Positions 49,881 through 56,064 of a DNA stretch of 64,000 nt are shown here, piece by piece (the first letter of the stretch is position 1; every line of letters starts with the position of its first letter). A program made the translations under genes and the position numbers. The DNA is from Streptomyces subrutilus (GTDB lineage Bacteria > Actinomycetota > Actinomycetes > Streptomycetales > Streptomycetaceae). The stretch spans positions 1,550,001 to 1,614,000 of the forward strand of contig NZ_CP023701.1 in assembly GCF_008704535.1 (NCBI RefSeq), in the 5' to 3' direction. The notes beneath the pieces were generated by a model. The model ran no database searches. It was not told the origin of the DNA and saw nothing but the letters and a program-made list of their open reading frames with translations.

Positions 49881-51365
49881 ATGCACACCGACACCGAGCG
49901 TTGCGTCAGAGCCGTGCGGTCGAAGGACGCCCGCTTCGACGGCTGGTTCTTCACCGCCGTCCTGACCACCCGGATCTACTGTCGTCCGAGCTGCCCCGCC
50001 GTGCCGCCGAAGGTCGAGAACATGACCTTCCTGCCCAGCGCGGCCGCCTGTCAGCAGGCCGGCTTCCGCGCCTGCAAGCGCTGCCGGCCCGACTCCAGCC
50101 CCGGCTCTCCCGAGTGGAACGCCCGTGCCGACGCCGTGGCCCGCGCGATGCGGCTCATCCAGGACGGCGTGGTCGACCGCGAGGGCGTGCCCGGACTCGC
50201 CACCCGGCTGGGCTACTCCGCCCGCCAGGTGGAGCGGCAGCTGAACGCCGAGCTCGGCGCCGGGCCGCTGGCCCTGGCCCGGGCGCAGCGGGCCCAGACC
50301 GCCCGGCTGCTCATCGAGACCTCCGAACTCCCCATGGGCGACGTGGCCTTCGCGGCCGGCTTCTCCTCGATCCGCACCTTCAACGACACCGTCCGCGAGG
50401 TCTTCGCCCTCTCCCCCAGCGAGCTGCGGGAGCGTTCGGCCAAGGCCGGCCGGCGCCCGCACACCCCGCCCCGGGTGCCCGGGACGATCAGCCTGCGGCT
50501 GCCCTTCCGGACCCCCCTCAACCCGACCAACCTCTTCGGCCACCTCGCCGCCACCGCCGTCCCGGGGGTCGAGGAGTGGCGCGACGGCGCCTACCGCCGC
50601 ACCCTGCGGCTGCCCTACGGCACCGGTGTGGTGGCCCTGACCCCGCAGCCCGACCACATCGGCTGCCGGCTGGCCCTGACGGACCTGCGCGACCTCACCC
50701 TCGCGATCAGCCGCTGCCGCTGGATGCTCGACCTCGACGCCGACCCGGAGGCCGTCGACGGCCAGCTGCGCGCCGACCCCCTGCTGGCCCCGCTCGTCGA
50801 CAAGGCCCCCGGCCGCCGGGTTCCCCGTACGGTCGACGCGGCCGAGTTCGCCGTGCGGGCGGTCCTCGGCCAGCAGGTGTCCACCGCCGCGGCGCGGACC
50901 CACGCGGCCCGGCTGGTGGCGGCGCACGGCGAGCCGGTCGAGGACCCGCACGGCGGGCTGACCCACCTGTTCCCGTCCCCGCGGGCCCTGGCCGGGCTGG
51001 ACCCGCAGACGCTGGCCCTGCCGCGCAGCCGCCGCGCCACGCTCACCACGCTGGTCGCGGCGCTGGCCGACGGTTCGCTGCCGCTCGGCATCGACAGCGA
51101 CTGGGAGGCGGCCCGCGCACAGCTCTGCGCCCTGCCCGGTTTCGGCCCGTGGACCACCGAGGTGATCGCGATGCGGGCGCTGGGCGACCCGGACGCCTTC
51201 CTCCCCTCGGACCTCGGCATCCGGCGCGCGGCCCGGAGCCTGGGACTGCCGTCCACCCCGTCGGCGCTGACCGCCAGGGCGGCCGGCTGGCGGCCCTGGC
51301 GCGCCTACGCGGTGCAGTACCTGTGGGCCACCGACGACCACGCCATCAACCACCTGCCCGTCTGA
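49881..51365 (+). CDS. Ada-AlkA fusion: methylphosphotriester-sensing activator and 3-methyladenine DNA glycosylase
   Basis: A 494-residue fusion. Residues 1-80 are the Ada N-domain with zinc/methyl-acceptor cysteines Cys34, Cys38, Cys65 and Cys68 (RIYCRPSCPA and FRACKRCRPD). Residues about 85-185 are an AraC-type HTH (GVPGLATRLGYSARQVERQL, MGDVAFAAGFSSIRTFNDTV). Residues about 200-494 are AlkA: the N-terminal beta domain, then the helix-hairpin-helix CALPGFGPWTTEVIAMRALG with the catalytic Asp in PSDLGIR. It takes methyl groups from phosphotriesters, switches on its own operon and excises alkylated bases. CTGGAG lies just before the ATG. The ogt gene follows after 15 bases. Confidence 0.95.
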   Translation: MHTDTERCVRAVRSKDARFDGWFFTAVLTTRIYCRPSCPAVPPKVENMTFLPSAAACQQAGFRACKRCRPDSSPGSPEWNARADAVARAMRLIQDGVVDREGVPGLATRLGYSARQVERQLNAELGAGPLALARAQRAQTARLLIETSELPMGDVAFAAGFSSIRTFNDTVREVFALSPSELRERSAKAGRRPHTPPRVPGTISLRLPFRTPLNPTNLFGHLAATAVPGVEEWRDGAYRRTLRLPYGTGVVALTPQPDHIGCRLALTDLRDLTLAISRCRWMLDLDADPEAVDGQLRADPLLAPLVDKAPGRRVPRTVDAAEFAVRAVLGQQVSTAAARTHAARLVAAHGEPVEDPHGGLTHLFPSPRALAGLDPQTLALPRSRRATLTTLVAALADGSLPLGIDSDWEAARAQLCALPGFGPWTTEVIAMRALGDPDAFLPSDLGIRRAARSLGLPSTPSALTARAAGWRPWRAYAVQYLWATDDHAINHLPV

Positions 51366-51380
51366 AAGGCACGTACGACC

Positions 51381-51887
51381 ATGAATGCCAGCAGCAAGCA
51401 GCACACCGTCGTCGACAGCCCCTGCGGGCCGCTGACCCTGGTGGCCACCGACGGCACCCTGAGCGGCCTGTACATGGTCGGGCAGCGCCACCGCCCCGCC
51501 GAGGAGGCCTTCGGGGAGCGCGTGGACGCCGCCGAGGAGCCGTTCCCCGAGGTGGTGCGCCAGCTCGCCGCGTACTTCGACGGGGAGCTCACCGCCTTCG
51601 ACCTGCCGCTGCGGCTGGAGGGCACCGAATTCCAGCGCAGCGTGTGGGACCAGCTCGTCCGCATCCCCTACGGCGAGACCTGGTCGTACGGGAAGCTCGC
51701 CGACCGGCTCGGCAAGCCGAACGCCTCGCGGGCCGTGGGCCTGGCGAACGGGAAGAACCCGATCGGGATCATCGTGCCGTGCCACCGGGTGATCGGCGCC
51801 TCGGGCGGCATGACCGGCTACGGCGGCGGCCTGGACCGCAAGGTGCGGCTGCTGGCGCTGGAGTCGGGGGTGGAACAGCTCGTCTAG
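51381..51887 (+). CDS. ogt: Methylated-DNA-[protein]-cysteine S-methyltransferase
   Basis: A 168-residue suicide protein that transfers methyl groups from O6-methylguanine to its own cysteine. The active site IIVPCHRVIGASGG (Cys about 134) is intact. Family landmarks FQRSVWDQLVRIPYGETWSY, the arginine-finger NASRAVGLANGKNP and YGGGLDRKVRLLALE complete the HTH and C-terminal region. Together with the upstream ada-alkA fusion it forms an adaptive-response operon with three repair functions. The stop is only six bases from the convergent gene. Confidence 0.96.
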   Translation: MNASSKQHTVVDSPCGPLTLVATDGTLSGLYMVGQRHRPAEEAFGERVDAAEEPFPEVVRQLAAYFDGELTAFDLPLRLEGTEFQRSVWDQLVRIPYGETWSYGKLADRLGKPNASRAVGLANGKNPIGIIVPCHRVIGASGGMTGYGGGLDRKVRLLALESGVEQLV

Positions 51888-51893
51888 GGCGGT

Positions 51894-52322
51894 TCAGACG
51901 ACCATGAGCGGGACGAGCAGGGCGAAGGCCGCGCCCGCCTCCACGGCGTACGCGTAGAGCGAGGGGTGCTGGACGGGCGCGGCGAGCAGGACCACGCCCT
52001 GCTGGGCGGCGGCGGCCTCCACCCAGGCGGGGTCGGCGCCGAGGTTCCCCTGGTACCAGCCCTCGCAGGAGCCGGGGCCGGTGACGGCGAGGAGGTCGTC
52101 CTCGCGGCGGTAGAGGGCCTGCCAGCCGGAGGCGGGGACGGACCAGCCCTCGAAGTCGGTGAACTGGGCCCAGCCGCCGTCGCGTATCGCGGTGTCGAAC
52201 ATCCAGACCGCGGTGCCGTCCGGGGCCACCTCGTCACCGGCCTGCTCGTCGGTGGTGAAGTGGACCATGGGGAGCGCGTCGGGCCCGTCGGCCGTGCTGG
52301 GCCAGGCGTACATGGTGATCAT
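51894..52322 (-). CDS. Conserved hypothetical protein
   Basis: A 142-residue protein of unknown function. The sequence is rich in Trp and Asp (DGTAVWMFDTAIRDGGWAQF, GWSVPASGWQALYRREDDLL, SCEGWYQGNLGADPAWVEAA) and ends in a hydrophobic stretch AAFALLVPLMVV. I do not recognise a family. There is no signal peptide. ATGs at 52322 and 52313 both fit. It is co-directional with the NUDIX gene 36 bases upstream and converges with ogt. Confidence 0.65.
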   Translation of the reverse strand: MITMYAWPSTADGPDALPMVHFTTDEQAGDEVAPDGTAVWMFDTAIRDGGWAQFTDFEGWSVPASGWQALYRREDDLLAVTGPGSCEGWYQGNLGADPAWVEAAAAQQGVVLLAAPVQHPSLYAYAVEAGAAFALLVPLMVV

Positions 52323-52358
52323 CTGCTGAATCGTGTCCTGGTCGGGGTAGGGGCGGTG

Positions 52359-52871
52359 TTACGGCGTCGGAACCGGGCCGGCCGCCGGGCGGCCGTTCTC
52401 CAGCTCCGCGGTGCCCTCGCCCGACTGGAGCACCCGGTAGGCCTCCTGGGTGCGCAGGCCGAGCGATCCGGGGAGGTACGCGGTCAGTTCGGCGGGCTCC
52501 ACCAGCCGCCAGGAGAGCAGTTCCTCCTCCTGGAGCGTGAGGGAGGCGAGTTGGGCGGCGTCCAGCACGCCGCCGTCGTAGAGGTAGGCGACGAGCGGCG
52601 GACGGCCGGCGCCCAGGGTCCAGTCGACGGCGAGCAGCCGGCCGAGCGGGACGTCGACGCCGATCTCCTCGGCGCTCTCCCGTCGGGCGGCGGTGCGCGG
52701 CGACTCGCCCCGGTCGGACTCGATGGTGCCGCCCGGGAGGGCCCATCCCTCACGGTAGTTGGGCTCGACGAGCAGCACCCGGCCCTCGACGTCACGGTAG
52801 AGGGCGGCGGCGCCGGCCAGCACCCGGGGCAGGCTCGCGATGTACGTGGCGTAGTCATCCGTGGTGGTCAC
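52359..52871 (-). CDS. NUDIX hydrolase
   Basis: A 170-residue enzyme with a readable NUDIX box: GGTIESDRGESPRTAARRES then AEEIGV, giving the RExxEExG metal-binding core (about 57-75). Strands before (RVLLVEPNYREGWALPGGTI) and after (LLAVDWTLGAGRPPLVAYLY) complete the fold. It cleaves a nucleoside-diphosphate-linked compound; the substrate is unknown. The C-terminus is Pro/Ala-rich. The GTG at 52871 has no ribosome binding site and TAGGGT sits six bases upstream, so the mRNA should be leaderless. Repair genes are close by, but oxidised-nucleotide cleanup is only a guess. Confidence 0.9.
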   Translation of the reverse strand: MTTTDDYATYIASLPRVLAGAAALYRDVEGRVLLVEPNYREGWALPGGTIESDRGESPRTAARRESAEEIGVDVPLGRLLAVDWTLGAGRPPLVAYLYDGGVLDAAQLASLTLQEEELLSWRLVEPAELTAYLPGSLGLRTQEAYRVLQSGEGTAELENGRPAAGPVPTP

Positions 52872-52877
52872 CGGGCC

Positions 52878-52883
52878 ACCCTA
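52878..52883 (-). promoter_or_regulatory. -10 element, leaderless NUDIX gene
   Basis: The minus strand reads TAGGGT, six bases before the GTG at 52871; no ribosome binding site. Confidence 0.5.
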
Positions 52884-52902
52884 CCCACGCCCCGGGCGGG
52901 AG

Positions 52903-54648
52903 CTAAGCCGGTCCGCGGCCCCCGGCGTCCGGGTTCCCGTCCCCGCCGCCGTCCTCGCGGTCGCGGCCCCGGGACTCCGCGACGCGGCGCAGCCGGGGGT
53001 GGCGGGCGGCGCCCTGTTCGGTGAGGGCGTCGCCGACCACCGCCCGGACCGCGTCGCGCATGCCGTGCAGCGCGTGGTGCCGGGCGGGGCCGGCGCCGGG
53101 GTCCTCGCGGAGCTCCTTCACCAGGGCCCAGCACAGCACCAGCATGACGACGACGAACGGCAGCGCGACCAGGATGGTCGCGGTCTGCAGGGACTTCAGT
53201 CCGCCGGCGACGAGCAGCACGGCGGCGACGGCGGCCATCAGGATGCCCCAGGTGACGACGAGCCAGGTGGGCGGGTTGAGCGCTCCCCGGCTGGTGAGCG
53301 AGCCCATGACCAGCGAGGCGGAGTCGGCGCTGGTCACGAAGTAGGTCATGACCAGGATCATCGCGACCCAGGAGGTGACCGTGCCCAGCGGCAGCGCGTC
53401 CAGCATGGCGAACAGCGAGGCTTCCGTGCCGTCCTTGAGCGCGGCGGCGAAGTCGACGGCGCCGGTGGAGTCGAGGCGGATGGCGGTGCCGCCCATGACG
53501 CAGAACCAGATGACGGTGGCGCCGCTGGGGACGAGCAGGACGCCGACGAGGAACTCGCGGATGGTGCGGCCGCGCGAGATGCGGGCGATGAAGGTGCCGA
53601 CGAACGGCGCCCAGGAGAGCCACCAGGCCCAGTAGAAGATCGTCCACGCGCCGAGCCACTTGGCGTCGGTGAAGGCGCCGGTGCGGCTGGCCATGGGGAG
53701 CAGTTCGTGGAGGTAGCCGCCGAGGCTGGACGGGATCACGTCCAGGATGTAGACGGTGGGGCCCAGGACGAAGACGAAGAGCATCAGGGTGGCGGCGAGC
53801 ACGATGTTGGCGGTGCTCAGCCACTTCACGCCCTTGTGCAGGCCGGAGAAGGCGGAGAGCACGAAGGCGGCCGACAGGGAGCCGATGATGATCAGCTCGA
53901 CGGTGGTGGAGTCCTCGACGCCGGCGGTGAGGTTGAGCCCCTTGGACACCTGGAGGGCGCCCAGTCCCAGGCTGGTCGCGGTGCCGAAGACGGTGGCGAA
54001 GACGGCCAGCAGGTCGATGGCGCGGCCGGGCCAGCCGTCGGCCCGTTCGCGGCCCATCAGCGGGACGAAGGCTGAGCTGAGGCGGTTGCCGCGGCCCTTG
54101 CGGAAGGTGGCGTAGGCGAGGGCGAGGCCGGCGATGCCGTAGATCGCCCACGGGGTGAGGGTCCAGTGGAAGAAGGAGTACTCCATGGCGGCGAGGGCCG
54201 CGCCGCCGGTGCCGGGCGCGGTTCCGGAGGCCGGGGGCGGGTCGAGGTAGTGGGTGAGCGGCTCCCCGACCCCGTAGAACATCAGGCCGATGCCCATGCC
54301 CGCGCTGAACATCATGGCGATCCACGCCAGGTTGGTGAACTCCGGCTCGGAGTCGTCGGCGCCGAGCCGGATGCGGCCGAAGCGGCTGACGGCCAGCACG
54401 ACGCACATGACCAGGAAGACGTCGGCGGCGATCACGAAGAGCCAGGCGAAGTTCTCCAGCACCCAGGCGAGGGCGGTGGTGGAGGCCCGGTCGAAGGAGT
54501 CCTTGCCCAGGGCGGCCCAGGCGACGGCGGCCAGGACGGCGAGGACGCCGATGGTGACGAGGGCGCGGTCGGGTGCTCCGCCCCCGGGGGCGCCCGGGCT
54601 CCCGTCGGGTGCGTCCGGACGGGGCCGTTCCTGCGATTCCGCGCTCAT
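52903..54648 (-). CDS. BCCT family transporter (betaine/carnitine/choline)
   Basis: A 581-residue transporter with about twelve membrane helices. The family core is clear: FSAGMGIGLMFYGVGEPLTH (the glycine-rich substrate stretch), then WTIFYWAWWLSWAPFVGTFI with the Trp-box and ARISRGRTIREF. It imports quaternary ammonium compounds such as glycine betaine with sodium or protons, as carbon source or osmoprotectant; the substrate is not fixed. Residues 1-30 and 530-581 are hydrophilic tails, the latter His/Arg-rich. The ATG at 54648 lacks a ribosome binding site and follows TAGGGT by six bases. Confidence 0.94.
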   Translation of the reverse strand: MSAESQERPRPDAPDGSPGAPGGGAPDRALVTIGVLAVLAAVAWAALGKDSFDRASTTALAWVLENFAWLFVIAADVFLVMCVVLAVSRFGRIRLGADDSEPEFTNLAWIAMMFSAGMGIGLMFYGVGEPLTHYLDPPPASGTAPGTGGAALAAMEYSFFHWTLTPWAIYGIAGLALAYATFRKGRGNRLSSAFVPLMGRERADGWPGRAIDLLAVFATVFGTATSLGLGALQVSKGLNLTAGVEDSTTVELIIIGSLSAAFVLSAFSGLHKGVKWLSTANIVLAATLMLFVFVLGPTVYILDVIPSSLGGYLHELLPMASRTGAFTDAKWLGAWTIFYWAWWLSWAPFVGTFIARISRGRTIREFLVGVLLVPSGATVIWFCVMGGTAIRLDSTGAVDFAAALKDGTEASLFAMLDALPLGTVTSWVAMILVMTYFVTSADSASLVMGSLTSRGALNPPTWLVVTWGILMAAVAAVLLVAGGLKSLQTATILVALPFVVVMLVLCWALVKELREDPGAGPARHHALHGMRDAVRAVVGDALTEQGAARHPRLRRVAESRGRDREDGGGDGNPDAGGRGPA

Positions 54649-54654
54649 GCGGCC

Positions 54655-54660
54655 ACCCTA
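54655..54660 (-). promoter_or_regulatory. -10 element, leaderless BCCT gene
   Basis: The minus strand reads TAGGGT, six bases before the ATG at 54648; no ribosome binding site. Confidence 0.5.
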
Positions 54661-54726
54661 TGCAGCCGTATATCCGTATTTAGTGACACGGCGCGCCGGG
54701 TGTGTCCCAGGCCACCCATGGGCATA

Positions 54727-54747
54727 GGAGGATCCTCCGGATAGGCT
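54727..54747 (+). promoter_or_regulatory. Palindrome and -10 element upstream of glycerate kinase
   Basis: GGAGGATCCTCC (54727-54738) is a 12-base perfect palindrome directly before TAGGCT (54742-54747), a -10-like hexamer 44 bases upstream of the GTG at 54792. A protein bound there would meet the polymerase. Confidence 0.4.
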
Positions 54748-54791
54748 CATGGGGGCGCGACTGCACTGTTCGATAGCAAGGGATTAGCAAG

Positions 54792-55940
54792 GTGACGGAC
54801 GGAGCAGTAACTGAGACCGCGCGCGTGCTCATCGCCGCGGACAAATTCAAGGGCTCGCTCACGGCCGTTCAGGTCGCGGAGCGGGTGACGGCCGGCCTCC
54901 GCCGGGCCGTGCCGGACGTGGAGGTCGAGACCCTCCCCGTCGCGGACGGCGGCGACGGTACGGTCGCGGCCGCCGTGGCGGCCGGTTTCGAGCGCCGGGA
55001 GGTACGGGTCACCGGACCCCTCGGCGACCAGGTCACGGCCGCCTTCGCGCTGCGCGACGGCACCGCAGTGGTCGAGATGGCGGAGGCCTCCGGGCTCCAG
55101 CTGCTGCCGGCGGGCACCTTCGCCCCGCTGACGGCCACCACGTACGGCTCGGGCGAGCTGCTGAAGGCCGCGCTGGACGCGGGCGCGCGCACCCTGGTGT
55201 TCGGCGTCGGCGGCAGCGCCACCACCGACGGCGGCGCCGGCATGCTGGCGGCGCTGGGCGCGGTGTTCCTGGACGCGGACGGCGCACCGGTCGGTCCGGG
55301 CGGCGGCGCGCTGGCCGAGCTGGCCTCCGCGGACCTGTCGGGGATCGACCCGCGCTTCGCGGACGTGGAGTTCGTCCTCGCCAGCGACGTGGACAACCCG
55401 CTGACGGGGCCGAAGGGCGCGCCGGCGGTCTACGGCCCGCAGAAGGGCGCCTCCCCCGAGGACGTGGCGGCCCTGGACGCCGCCCTCGCGCACTTCGCGG
55501 TGGTGCTGGAGAAGGCGATCGGCGCCAAGGCCGCCACGTGTGCGGCGCTGCCGGGTGCGGGCGGCGCGGGCGGCATCGGCTACGGCGCGCTGCTGCTCGG
55601 CGCGACGTTCCGGCCGGGCATCGAGCTGATGCTGGAGGTGCTGGGCTTCGCCCCGGCGCTGGAGCGCGCCACCGTGGTCATCACGGGCGAGGGTTCGCTG
55701 GACGAGCAGACCCTGCACGGCAAGGCCCCGGCGGGCGTGGCGGCCGCCGCGCGCGCGGCGGGCAAGCCGGTGGTGGCGGTCTGCGGCCGGCTGCTGCTGT
55801 CCCAGGAGGCCCTGGAGGCGGCCGGCATCCGCCGGGCGTACCCCCTGACGGACCTGGAGCCCGACCCGGCGAAGTCCATCCCGAACGCCGGCCCCCTGCT
55901 GGAGCGGGTCGCGGCGAACATCGCCGCCGACATCCTCTGA
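54792..55940 (+). CDS. glxK: Glycerate kinase
   Basis: A 382-residue class I glycerate kinase (GlxK/GarK family) that phosphorylates D-glycerate to a phosphoglycerate. Landmarks are IAADKFKGSLTAVQVAERV at the start, LPVADGGDGTVAAAV, the GVGGSATTDGGAGMLAALGA nucleotide loop, LASDVDNPLTGPKGAPAVYG and VITGEGSLDEQTLHGKAPAG. In glyoxylate metabolism, glyoxylate is converted through tartronate semialdehyde to glycerate. The lyase 9 kb away releases glyoxylate, so a link is plausible but no carboligase or reductase gene is in the window. The GTG has a weak site (CAAGG). A perfect-stem terminator follows. Confidence 0.94.
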   Translation: MTDGAVTETARVLIAADKFKGSLTAVQVAERVTAGLRRAVPDVEVETLPVADGGDGTVAAAVAAGFERREVRVTGPLGDQVTAAFALRDGTAVVEMAEASGLQLLPAGTFAPLTATTYGSGELLKAALDAGARTLVFGVGGSATTDGGAGMLAALGAVFLDADGAPVGPGGGALAELASADLSGIDPRFADVEFVLASDVDNPLTGPKGAPAVYGPQKGASPEDVAALDAALAHFAVVLEKAIGAKAATCAALPGAGGAGGIGYGALLLGATFRPGIELMLEVLGFAPALERATVVITGEGSLDEQTLHGKAPAGVAAAARAAGKPVVAVCGRLLLSQEALEAAGIRRAYPLTDLEPDPAKSIPNAGPLLERVAANIAADIL

Positions 55941-55960
55941 CCGGCGCCGTCACGGTCCGC

Positions 55961-55992
55961 GAGGCCCGGCTCCCCCGAGGGGGCCGGGCCTC
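55961..55992 (+). terminator. Terminator after glycerate kinase
   Basis: GAGGCCCGGC and GCCGGGCCTC extend through TCCC/GGGG to a 14-pair stem with a four-base loop, 20 bases after the stop. Confidence 0.85.
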
Positions 55993-56064
55993 CGTGCGTC
56001 CCCCGCCGCATCCGGTGTCCCCTCGGCCACTCCCAAACCACCGGGACAGTGTTAGAAAGGGCTC

